A DNA stretch of 6,391 bases, taken from the NCBI GenBank assembly GCA_905372875.1, contig CAJPQU010000114.1, positions 1-6,391 on the forward strand, written 5' to 3'. Made by a program: the position numbers and the translations under genes. Source of the DNA: an uncultured Schwartzia sp. (lineage in GTDB: Bacteria; Bacillota; Negativicutes; Selenomonadales; Selenomonadaceae). A model generated the notes under the pieces. The model was given only the letters and a program-made list of their open reading frames with translations. It did no database searches and had not been told where the DNA came from. Every line of letters begins with the position of its first letter. The first letter of the stretch is position 1. This document shows, piece by piece, positions 1 to 5,877 of the stretch.

Positions 1-1217
1 GTTATAATCGATACGATTTATTTAATAACGTAAATTCAAAAAGCAGCAAATATTTTGTCATCAATAAGAACGGGGACTTTCAAGCCACAAATTGGGTGCA
101 AAACTTCCCGATCACTTCCTATTATGGACAGATCGGCGTCCAAGGCGTGGAACATACCGGTTCTGTAAAGCATACGTTAGTAGCTGCGATTGATAAGTCT
201 TGGTACAATACCTATCGCAATCTGGACAGCACCGATCAAACAAACCAACAATTTTCCACCCCGAACGGCAATTTGTACAGCGGCGTGCCCTTTGGCCCCT
301 ATACAAATTATCACGCGGACAAGGTACGCTGGGGATCTCTGGGTTCTACCTCGCGAAAATGGTCGTGGTCGCTCAATGATAACATCGAATACAAAAAACT
401 AAATATTTTGTTAGGATACTTTTACAATCATTCCCGCACCAACACCTATAACAAAACCGGAGCTATAACCAAAGCGGCGCACAGCCAAGCGGGGAGTCCT
501 ACCTACGGGCTCGTATACAGCCCAACAGATCAATTATCTTTCTATGCCAGTCATTCGGAAAGTTTTAATATGGAAACGGTCGTCAGTAATAAATATAAAA
601 ACGTTGGCGAAATTTTACCGGCCGCCAAAACAAAGCAGAATGAAATTGGCGTGAAATATCTGAATCGAGATTTATTAACCTCTTTGAGTCTATTCGATAT
701 TAAAAAAGCCGGCAATATCGAGGTGACGGAAGGAGCCAATCTTTACCAGCGTCAAGCGGGCGAAGATGAATACAAAGGCGTAGAGGTCGCCTTTAACGGG
801 AAACTGGCGCCAAAATGGAATCTCATGGGCGGCATGATGTATTTGGACGCCAAACACCATAAGACAACGAAGCCCATCCTTGAAAATCAGCGCATCAGCG
901 GCGCCTCGCGCTGGAACGGCATTTTAGCGCTGGAATACGAAGCGGATGATCGCTACACGTTGTTTGGCCGCATCCTGTACAACGGCGCCGCAATCATCTG
1001 GGATGCGGATATCACGAATCAACTGGATGTATCGCCCTACACCACCTTAGATGTAGGCGTAAAATATAAAACTACCTGGAATAAAATTCCCGTACAGTTT
1101 AACTTGACATGCTACAATGTTTTGGGTAAAGACTATTGGATTCCAAAGTCCGGCGTCGATACCGTGATTTTAGGAAATCCCAGGACTTTGACGCTTTCCG
1201 CCCAATTTACTTTCTGA
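1..1217 (+). CDS. TonB-dependent siderophore-type outer-membrane receptor, C-terminal part (5' end outside window)
   Basis: This is the C-terminal 404 residues of an outer-membrane beta-barrel receptor that would import an iron-chelate (siderophore-like) ligand using TonB/ExbBD energy. The frame is open from base 3 through the left edge; the GTG at 96 is an internal valine, not a start, because in-frame coding (ending ...QATNWVQNF) precedes it. The TonB box and plug domain are therefore outside the window. What is visible is barrel sequence: alternating aromatic/polar strands, SFYASHSESF, the PAAKTKQNEIGVKY strand, the DEYKGVEVAF strand, PYTTLDVGVKY, and a C-terminal strand RTLTLSAQFTF ending in phenylalanine, as outer-membrane barrels need for assembly. 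These match the FhuA/FpvA/FcuA-type siderophore-receptor family; the actual ligand cannot be read from the sequence. Base composition is clearly more AT-rich than the neighbouring genes. It is followed by a strong terminator and converges with thrC. Confidence 0.9.
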   Translation, partial: YNRYDLFNNVNSKSSKYFVINKNGDFQATNWVQNFPITSYYGQIGVQGVEHTGSVKHTLVAAIDKSWYNTYRNLDSTDQTNQQFSTPNGNLYSGVPFGPYTNYHADKVRWGSLGSTSRKWSWSLNDNIEYKKLNILLGYFYNHSRTNTYNKTGAITKAAHSQAGSPTYGLVYSPTDQLSFYASHSESFNMETVVSNKYKNVGEILPAAKTKQNEIGVKYLNRDLLTSLSLFDIKKAGNIEVTEGANLYQRQAGEDEYKGVEVAFNGKLAPKWNLMGGMMYLDAKHHKTTKPILENQRISGASRWNGILALEYEADDRYTLFGRILYNGAAIIWDADITNQLDVSPYTTLDVGVKYKTTWNKIPVQFNLTCYNVLGKDYWIPKSGVDTVILGNPRTLTLSAQFTF

Positions 1218-1235
1218 CATCATTGTTTTGGATAA

Positions 1236-1276
1236 AAAGAACGGAGTCCGCTCACGGTCAGCAGACTCCGTTCTTT
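1236..1276. terminator. Bidirectional Rho-independent terminator between the TonB receptor gene and thrC
   Basis: A perfect 13-bp inverted repeat (AAAGAACGGAGTC at 1236-1248, GACTCCGTTCTTT at 1264-1276) encloses a 15-nt loop, in which GCT/AGC (1250-1252/1260-1262) can extend the stem. It ends in TTCTTTATTT on the plus strand. The A-run at 1234-1238 gives a T-run on the minus strand, so the same hairpin can end both the receptor transcript (stop at 1217) and the convergent thrC transcript (stop at 1310). Confidence 0.88.
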
Positions 1277-1309
1277 ATTTACATACAGGCGAAAAACCGA
1301 GTGACACCC

Positions 1310-2806
1310 TCACTTTCTCGCCGCGAACCGCCTTACTTCTTCGGCCATTTCCTCCCGACGGCATACACCCTCATGAAGTACCGCCGCTCCTTGAAGCGCC
1401 GCTAATCCCGAGGGAACCGGCGCTTCGTTCCTCGCCGCCAATTCTTTGAGCAGCGCGAAGCAGTCCCGCCCTTCTATCTCTACCCCTAAGGCACTCAATA
1501 CGCTGTCGTTAAATTTGTAGGGGCTGGCCGTAGATACCACCACCATGGGACGCCGATCGTCGGTGCGCCGCTGATAGGCATGAGCAACGGCCCATGCTAC
1601 CGCCGTGTGGGGATCCATGACGTAGCGGTGTGCGTCGTAGACCTCCTTAATCGCCGCTTTCGTCTTGGCATCGTCCGCCCAATCCGCCCAAAAATAGTTC
1701 TGCATCCGCTGGATCATGCTGACTCCGCAGTCATAGCGGCCCTCCTCCGCCAAGTTCTTCATCCAATGGCGCACCATGGCGGTATCGCCGGTCAGATGGT
1801 AGAGCAGCCGCTCCAAATTGCTGGAAATCAGGATATCCATGGAAGGGGTAATGGTTTTGAAGAACTCACGATTCCTATCGTAATACCCGGTGAGCAGAAA
1901 ATCCGTCAGCACGTTGTTCTGATTGGAGGCGCAGACCAGCCGTCCGATAGGAAGCCCCATCTGCCGCGCGTAGAATCCGGCTAAAATGTTGCCGAAATTC
2001 CCCGTGGGAACCGTGAAATTTACCGCATCGCCGCTCTTGATCGTCCCCATGCGTAAAAGATCGGCATAGGCGCTAAAATAATAGACGATTTGAGGCGCCA
2101 ATCGTCCCCAGTTGATGGAATTGGCCGAGGACAGCTTTACGCCGGAGGCCGCGAACTTTTCCCGCAGTGCTCCATCGCCAAAGATTTCCTTGACGCCGCG
2201 CTGGGCATCGTCAAAATTCCCCTCGACGGCCATGACCGCCACATTCTGCCCTTCCTGCGTGACCATCTGCAGCCATTGCATACGGCTGACGCCTCCGGAA
2301 GGATAGAACACCATGATCTTCGTCTGGGGGACATCGCAGAACCCCGCCAGCGCCGCCTTTCCCGTATCTCCCGAGGTCGCTGCCAAAATTAAAACTTCGC
2401 TCTTTTCTCCCGTCTTTCGAAGGGCGGTGGACAAAAGTTGAGGCAAAAGCTGAAGAGCCATGTCCTTAAAGGCACTGGTGGGCCCGTGCCAGAGTTCCAG
2501 CATCCCCATATCTCCCACCCAACGCGTGGGAGCCACCGCCGGATCGTCAAACTTTCCGCTGCGATAGGCTCGCTCCAAGCATCCTCGCAGTTCTTCCGGC
2601 TCGTAATCGTCAAAAAACAGCCCCAAGATCCGCGCGGCGCGCTGCGGGTATTCTAAATCCACCAGCGACGCCGGAAAATCCGATGCCACTTTCGGTATCT
2701 CCGTCGGGACAAAGAGGCCGCCGTCTTCCGCCATCCCCGCGAGGATCGCCGCTGCCCCTGTCAATTTTTGCTCGTTGCCTCGCGTGCTCACATATTCCAT
2801 GGTCAT
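1310..2806 (-). CDS. thrC: Threonine synthase
   Basis: Cytoplasmic PLP enzyme converting O-phospho-L-homoserine to L-threonine, the last step of threonine biosynthesis. The 498-residue product begins MTMEYVSTRG, which matches the usual N-terminus of the long (E. coli/yeast-like) threonine synthase class, followed by AEDGGLFVP near residues 26-34. The PLP-binding lysine is in HGPTSAFKDMALQ (about K114), SGDTGKAAL follows near 145, and the phosphate-binding loop is TVPTGNFGN (265-273). The C-terminal half contains SSNLERLLYHL and VVVSTASPYKF, both typical of the family. I chose the ATG at 2806 because GGAAGG (2813-2818) lies 6 nt upstream. The ATG at 2800 (MEYVSTRG) is a possible alternative. 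A longer frame from a TTG at 2845 is unlikely, since it would begin only about 8 nt from the predicted transcription start. It is divergent from nadE and has no other thr genes beside it. An apparently stand-alone transcript ends at the shared hairpin 1236-1276. Confidence 0.96.
   Translation of the reverse strand: MTMEYVSTRGNEQKLTGAAAILAGMAEDGGLFVPTEIPKVASDFPASLVDLEYPQRAARILGLFFDDYEPEELRGCLERAYRSGKFDDPAVAPTRWVGDMGMLELWHGPTSAFKDMALQLLPQLLSTALRKTGEKSEVLILAATSGDTGKAALAGFCDVPQTKIMVFYPSGGVSRMQWLQMVTQEGQNVAVMAVEGNFDDAQRGVKEIFGDGALREKFAASGVKLSSANSINWGRLAPQIVYYFSAYADLLRMGTIKSGDAVNFTVPTGNFGNILAGFYARQMGLPIGRLVCASNQNNVLTDFLLTGYYDRNREFFKTITPSMDILISSNLERLLYHLTGDTAMVRHWMKNLAEEGRYDCGVSMIQRMQNYFWADWADDAKTKAAIKEVYDAHRYVMDPHTAVAWAVAHAYQRRTDDRRPMVVVSTASPYKFNDSVLSALGVEIEGRDCFALLKELAARNEAPVPSGLAALQGAAVLHEGVCRREEMAEEVRRFAARK
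1393..1426. repeat. Inverted repeat inside the 3' end of thrC
   Basis: Perfect 9-bp arms, GAAGCGCCG (1393-1401) and CGGCGCTTC (1418-1426), separated by 16 bp, lie within codons of the C-terminal part of threonine synthase (encoding EAPVPSGLAAL). There is no T-run, so it is not an intrinsic terminator. It may be chance in GC-rich coding sequence or an mRNA-stabilising hairpin. Confidence 0.5.
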
Positions 2807-2812
2807 AATCCG

Positions 2813-2818
2813 CCTTCC
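2813..2818 (-). promoter_or_regulatory. Ribosome binding site of thrC
   Basis: The minus strand reads GGAAGG, then CGGATT, then ATG (2806). This 6-nt spacing decides between the ATG codons at 2806 and 2800 in favour of 2806. Confidence 0.6.
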
Positions 2819-2850
2819 CCCGAAACTCTCTTTCCCCTTCGTCAAAAAAG

Positions 2851-2870
2851 TATGCTACAATTATAGCATA
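2851..2870. repeat. Inverted repeat TATGCTA-N6-TAGCATA in the thrC/nadE divergent promoter region
   Basis: Perfect 7-bp arms, TATGCTA at 2851-2857 and TAGCATA at 2864-2870, separated by 6 bp. Each arm supplies the TGC element and the first bases (TA) of a -10 hexamer for its own direction. The symmetry may simply reflect divergent promoter architecture, or it may be a protein-binding operator; the sequence does not decide. Confidence 0.6.
2853..2861 (+). promoter_or_regulatory. Possible nadE-directed promoter, extended -10 overlapping the thrC promoter
   Basis: The plus strand reads TGC-TACAAT: a -10 hexamer at 2856-2861 (five of six to TATAAT) with a TG element. No good -35 is seen upstream (2831-2838 is pyrimidine-rich, about three of six at best). 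It shares its bases with the oppositely directed thrC -10, making a symmetrical promoter core. If used, the nadE leader would be about 100 nt. Confidence 0.4.
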
Positions 2871-2888
2871 GCCGCACACCGATTTGAA
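2860..2888 (-). promoter_or_regulatory. Predicted thrC promoter (extended -10)
   Basis: On the minus strand the sequence reads TGC-TATAAT, a consensus -10 hexamer (2860-2865) with an extended TG element (2867-2868). A -35-like TTCAAA (2883-2888, four of six matches to TTGACA) lies at a 17-nt spacer. Transcription would start near 2853, giving a leader of about 47 nt before the ATG at 2806. The -10 lies inside an inverted repeat (2851-2870) that also contains an oppositely oriented -10. Confidence 0.6.
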
Positions 2889-2913
2889 CCGCCTGAAGAA
2901 ACACTGATACATT
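2884..2913 (+). promoter_or_regulatory. Second possible nadE promoter
   Basis: TTGAAC (2884-2889) is followed, after 18 nt, by TACATT (2908-2913), preceded by TGA, which gives a TGN extended -10. Each hexamer matches the sigma-70 consensus at four of six positions. It would start transcription near 2920, giving a leader of about 50 nt. It is an alternative to, or works beside, the element at 2853-2861. Confidence 0.35.
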
Positions 2914-2947
2914 CTGCGCCAATCTGACAGGCTTCATTTTATCAGTG
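2902..2947 (+). repeat. Inverted repeat in the nadE leader
   Basis: CACTGAT (2902-2908) and ATCAGTG (2941-2947) are perfect 7-bp arms separated by 32 nt, ending 11 nt before the nadE ribosome binding site. The first arm overlaps the candidate -10 at 2908-2913. GCCTG (2891-2895) and CAGGC (2928-2932) could pair in an interleaved way. It could be a leader hairpin or an operator; no known NAD-related regulator site is recognised. Confidence 0.3.
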
Positions 2948-2970
2948 CTTCCCTGAAAAAGGAGACGCCC

Positions 2971-4866
2971 ATGATCAAGATCGCTTTGGCACAGATTCCC
3001 GTGCTCCCCGGTCACCCCGATAAAAACACCGATACCATCCGTCGATACATCCATCAGGCCCGAGAGGAAGGCGCTGATCTCATTCTCTTTCCCGAGATGG
3101 CGATTCCTGGCTATCTCTTAGGGGACACATGGGAACAGCCCTCCTTTTTAGCCGAATGTGAGGCCTGCGGCCGAGAGATCATCGACGCGGCAAAAGACAT
3201 CGCTGTTCTATTCGGCAATGTGGCCCTCGATCCGGCAAAGAAAAATCGCGACGGCCGCGTGCGCAAATATAACGCTCTCTTTGCCGCCCAGAACGGCTCT
3301 CTCGTCCCTCCGGCAAACCTCCCCTATCCCTTTTTCATCAAGACCCTGTTGCCGAATTATCGGGAATTTGACGACAGCCGATATTTTTTCAGTCTGCCGG
3401 AATTGGCGCAGGAGATGGGAAAAAAACCGGCGGACCTCTTATCGCCGCTGACCCTTTACCTGCAGGGAAAAGCTTACACCATCGGAGCGCTGCTCTGTGA
3501 GGACGGCTGGAGCGAAGACTACAACCTGTCACCCCTCCGTATCTTAGAAAACCAGGCGCCTTTGAACTTCGTCGTCAACCTCTCTTCCTCTCCCTATACC
3601 TTAGGAAAAAATGAGAAACGCCATCGCCTTTTCGGCCGGGAAGCCGCTGCTCTTCACGTGCCAATCTTCTATGTAAATCACGTGGGCGTCCAAAATAACG
3701 GCAAAACCGTCTATACCTTTGACGGCAGCAGCACCGTCTACGACCGCCAGGGGAAGATCCGCGCCGCCGCCCCCGCCTATCAGGAAGCGCTGCTCACCAT
3801 CTCCCCGGAAATTCTTGCAGAGCGGCCCGTGCTTTCCTCTGCTGCTCCGGCAGAAACGGAAAGCCTTTTTCAAGCGCTCTCCTACGGCCTCCGCCATTTT
3901 ATGGATGCTCTATCACTGAAGCGCGTAGTCATTGGTCTCTCAGGGGGAATCGATTCCGCTGTGGCTGCTGCCCTCTGCGTCCATGTCCTCGGTCCGGAAA
4001 ATGTCCTGCTCCTCAATCTGCCCAGCCGCTTTAATTCCGCTGCCACCAAAGATTTAGCGGCACGACTGGCAAAAAATTTAGGCTGCCGCTACGCCGTCCT
4101 CCCCATTCAGGAATCCGTAGAACTCACCATCCGTCAAATCGAAACCACGCCTATCAAGAACCTCGCCGTCGGGAAAAGCGAAAACCTCGCCGTATCCGCC
4201 TTCATGGCGGAAAATATCCAAGCCCGGGATCGCTCTTCCCGTCTACTGGCCGCGGCAGCAGCGGCTTTCGACGGCGTTTTTACCTGCAACGCCAACAAAA
4301 CGGAAACCACCGTGGGCTATTCCACCCTGTACGGCGATCAGGCCGGGTTCTTCGCGCCCCTCGCCGACCTCTGGAAATACCAGATTTACGATTTAGCCCG
4401 CTACCTAAACGACTGTATCTACCAATGGGAAGTCATTCCCCCGGAAATCATCGCTCTCCCCCCCAGCGCAGAACTGTCTGCCAAGCAAAATGTCGATCGC
4501 GGTCAAGGCGACCCGCTGCACTACCCTTATCACGATTACCTCTTCCGCGCTTTCGTGGAGCGCTGGCAAAAAGCCACCCCGGAAGATATTCTGACATGGT
4601 ACGCAGCGGGTACCTTAGAGAAAGAGATCGGCTGCGCCCCAGGCCTCGTCAAACAGTATTTCCTCACGCCGGCTGACTTCATCGCCGACTTAGAACGCTG
4701 GTGGACCCTCTTCACTGGTCTCGCCGTGGCTAAGCGCATCCAAGCCCCTCCCGTTTTGGCTGTCAGCCGCCGCGCCTATGGATTTGACCACCGGGAAGCC
4801 CAGAATGGCCCCTACTATACAAAAAAATACCGCACCTTAAAGGCGCGGCTGTTACAGAAGCGCTGA
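2971..4866 (+). CDS. nadE: Glutamine-dependent NAD+ synthetase
   Basis: Cytoplasmic two-domain enzyme of 631 residues that makes NAD+ from deamido-NAD+ (nicotinic acid adenine dinucleotide), using ATP and ammonia released from glutamine. The N-terminal nitrilase-type glutaminase domain (about 1-280) shows the Glu-Lys-Cys triad: E42 in LFPEMAIPGY, K124 in FIKTLLPNY, and C176 in GALLCEDGW. The C-terminal synthetase domain (about 300-631) has the ATP pyrophosphatase P-loop SGGIDS (324-329), NIQARDRSSR, a CNANKTETTVGYSTLYGD segment (439-456), PPSAEL (497-502), and a terminal QAPPVLAVSRRAYGFDHR typical of the family. The length falls within the range of glutamine-dependent enzymes and far exceeds ammonia-only NadE, so no separate glutaminase subunit is needed. 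The start is secured by AAGGAG (2959-2964), 6 nt before the ATG. It is transcribed away from thrC and converges on the methyltransferase gene, with only 28 bp between the stop codons and no convincing terminator in that gap. Confidence 0.97.
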   Translation: MIKIALAQIPVLPGHPDKNTDTIRRYIHQAREEGADLILFPEMAIPGYLLGDTWEQPSFLAECEACGREIIDAAKDIAVLFGNVALDPAKKNRDGRVRKYNALFAAQNGSLVPPANLPYPFFIKTLLPNYREFDDSRYFFSLPELAQEMGKKPADLLSPLTLYLQGKAYTIGALLCEDGWSEDYNLSPLRILENQAPLNFVVNLSSSPYTLGKNEKRHRLFGREAAALHVPIFYVNHVGVQNNGKTVYTFDGSSTVYDRQGKIRAAAPAYQEALLTISPEILAERPVLSSAAPAETESLFQALSYGLRHFMDALSLKRVVIGLSGGIDSAVAAALCVHVLGPENVLLLNLPSRFNSAATKDLAARLAKNLGCRYAVLPIQESVELTIRQIETTPIKNLAVGKSENLAVSAFMAENIQARDRSSRLLAAAAAAFDGVFTCNANKTETTVGYSTLYGDQAGFFAPLADLWKYQIYDLARYLNDCIYQWEVIPPEIIALPPSAELSAKQNVDRGQGDPLHYPYHDYLFRAFVERWQKATPEDILTWYAAGTLEKEIGCAPGLVKQYFLTPADFIADLERWWTLFTGLAVAKRIQAPPVLAVSRRAYGFDHREAQNGPYYTKKYRTLKARLLQKR

Positions 4867-4894
4867 TAAACAAACGCTGAATAAAGGCTTTATG

Positions 4895-5716
4895 CTACGC
4901 ATCGGCGCGACCGTAACGACGTTGACGCAGAGCTTCATAGAGAAGGACAGCCGCCGCAGCGGATACGTTGAGGGATTCGGCCTGTCCGACCATGGGGATG
5001 TAGAGGGGCTCCGCCGCCTCTAAGATTTCCGTCGAAACGCCGCTTCCCTCTTGGCCCAGAACAAGGGCGACTGGATCACGATAATCCGCGGAAAAATGAA
5101 GACAAGCCGTCGACGTTAAGGCGGCGGCGAAAAGTTTTACCCCCTGCTCTTCGGCAAAGCGAATAAATGTTCCACGTGAAACATTTGTCACCACCGGCAG
5201 ATGAAAAAGAGAACCCATACTGGCACGAAGTGCCTTATCGGAAAAGAGATCGGTGGTTTCGTCGAGGGTGATGAACGCCGTTGCCCCGGCGGCGTCCGCC
5301 GTTCGCAGGATGGTCCCCGCGTTGCCGGGATCCTGCACGCCGTCCAATACCACCCAGAGCGCGGGGGCACCCGTCGTCAAGTCTTCCAGCATCTTCCGGC
5401 GGCACTCCATCACTACCAATAATCCCTGCGGCGTCACCGTGGCCGCTGCCTTTTGATAGAGAGCTGCAGAAACTTCATAGACCGGACAGCCCCGGGCGAA
5501 GAGTTGCGCCAAGACGCGCTCCCCCCGGGGCTTTTTCGCCGCTTCCGCCGTCACAAAGGCCATCGTAGGTATCCAATCTGAAGCAGCAGCCATCTCCGCA
5601 AAGCGTAGCCCCTCCACCACAAAGCGTCCTTCTTTCTCCCGATATTTTCGCTGGTGCAGACTGGCAGCCAGCTTGATTTTCCCGTTCGTTCCGCTCTCAA
5701 TTCGTTCCGTGCCAAT
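4895..5716 (-). CDS. TrmH/SpoU-family RNA 2'-O-ribose methyltransferase, probable ATT start
   Basis: A trefoil-knot (SPOUT) methyltransferase that uses S-adenosylmethionine to methylate a ribose 2'-OH, probably in 23S rRNA; the exact target is not readable here. Numbering residues from the GTG at 5620, motif 1 is DPGNAGTILRTADAAGA (N100 and the catalytic-type R106), motif 2 is LVLGQEGSGVS (187-197), and motif 3 is IPMVGQAESLNVSAAAAVLLYE (208-229). An N-terminal substrate-binding region precedes the knot. The family's N-terminus continues upstream of 5620 in the same frame: IESGTNGKIK, then RKYREKEGRFVVEG, matching the usual I-x-S-x-x-N-x-x-I-K ... RKYRE-x-x-G-x-FVVEG. No ATG, GTG or TTG is in frame there before the TGA at 5756-5758. 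I propose ATT at 5716 (273 residues), with AGGGAG 8 nt upstream; ATT at 5701 is an alternative. It lies downstream of rplT, and a parS-like site lies inside it. Confidence 0.88.
   Translation of the reverse strand: MGTERIESGTNGKIKLAASLHQRKYREKEGRFVVEGLRFAEMAAASDWIPTMAFVTAEAAKKPRGERVLAQLFARGCPVYEVSAALYQKAAATVTPQGLLVVMECRRKMLEDLTTGAPALWVVLDGVQDPGNAGTILRTADAAGATAFITLDETTDLFSDKALRASMGSLFHLPVVTNVSRGTFIRFAEEQGVKLFAAALTSTACLHFSADYRDPVALVLGQEGSGVSTEILEAAEPLYIPMVGQAESLNVSAAAAVLLYEALRQRRYGRADA
5168..5183. promoter_or_regulatory. parS: parS-like ParB/Spo0J binding site
   Basis: The plus strand reads TGTTCCACGTGAAACA, an exact match to the Bacillus-type chromosomal parS consensus TGTTNCACGTGAAACA, the loading site for the partition protein ParB (Spo0J). 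AAA on the left (5165-5167) and TTT on the right (5184-5186) extend the dyad to 22 bp, with one unmatched pair (C5172/A5179). It is embedded in the methyltransferase coding sequence and there encodes part of TNVSRGTF. An exact 16-mer of this kind is very unlikely by chance in a window this size. No ParB gene is in the window, so function is inferred from the site alone. Confidence 0.88.
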
Positions 5717-5724
5717 CCCCCCCG

Positions 5725-5730
5725 CTCCCT
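5725..5730 (-). promoter_or_regulatory. Putative ribosome binding site supporting an ATT start for the methyltransferase
   Basis: The minus strand reads AGGGAG, then an 8-nt C-plus-seven-G run, then ATT (5716-5714). It is the only well-placed purine-rich ribosome binding site before the conserved N-terminus. The second ATT (5701) has no comparable site at the right distance. Confidence 0.45.
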
Positions 5731-5757
5731 GTTCTATACGACCGATCGTGTTCCCTC

Positions 5758-5802
5758 AAAAACAAAAACCGCGGCGCTGAATCATTGGCCCACGCAGCGC
5801 CG
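5758..5802 (-). terminator. Rho-independent terminator downstream of rplT
   Basis: Read on the minus strand, CGGCGCTG (5802-5795) pairs perfectly with CAGCGCCG (5779-5772) across a 15-nt loop. CGG and then the T-rich tract TTTTTGTTTTT (5768-5758) follow. It should end or attenuate the rpmI-rplT transcript about 75 nt after the rplT stop. Because the methyltransferase start lies about 40 nt further on, that gene depends on read-through or on its own promoter. Confidence 0.85.
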
Positions 5803-5819
5803 GACAAGAGCCGGGCCAA
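5785..5819 (-). promoter_or_regulatory. Stem competing with the rplT-downstream terminator (anti-terminator-like)
   Basis: A perfect 7-bp stem on the minus strand, TTGGCCC (5819-5813) with GGGCCAA (5791-5785), has the 5' arm of the terminator (5802-5795) in its loop. The two stems interleave, so as simple hairpins they exclude each other (or form a pseudoknot). This is the geometry of an attenuator, but no ligand, leader peptide or known riboswitch is recognised. The 161-bp spacer 5717-5877 otherwise holds only this structure, the terminator and the ribosome binding site. Confidence 0.4.
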
Positions 5820-5877
5820 AGCCTATGAAACAAGCCTCCACGGTTTGATCGTTTCCTGTAATATAGTAAATCTTTTT

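Noticed and set aside
96..98. GTG at 96 as the start of the TonB receptor
   Set aside because: The frame is open back to base 3 with family-like sequence, and the plug domain needed by such receptors would be missing. It is an internal valine.
1102..1118. TTGACA close to TGCTACAAT inside the receptor gene as a promoter
   Set aside because: The two elements are only a few bases apart, far from the 16-18 nt needed, and lie within conserved barrel coding sequence.
1580..1984. 134-codon open frame on the plus strand opposite thrC
   Set aside because: It is fully antisense to conserved threonine synthase sequence, its product resembles no known family, and it has no convincing ribosome binding site; GC-rich coding sequence commonly leaves such open frames.
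2843..2845. TTG at 2845 as the thrC start
   Set aside because: It adds 13 residues not seen in the family, lies almost at the predicted transcription start and lacks a ribosome binding site.
3650..3689. Two further CACGTG cores inside nadE (3655-3660 and 3679-3684) as extra parS sites
   Set aside because: The flanking bases do not fit TGTTNCACGTGAAACA; the first site has only the central core and a few other matches. They look like chance codon combinations.
5730..5757. Promoter for the methyltransferase just after the terminator (TATAGA with TTTTGA or TTGAGG upstream)
   Set aside because: Hexamers are weak, spacing is poor for the better -35, and the start would fall directly on the ribosome binding site.
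5783..5837. Short GTG-initiated leader peptide of about 19 codons in the rplT-methyltransferase spacer
   Set aside because: The nearest AGGAA is too far upstream, the start is GTG, and the codons show no regulatory run of one amino acid.
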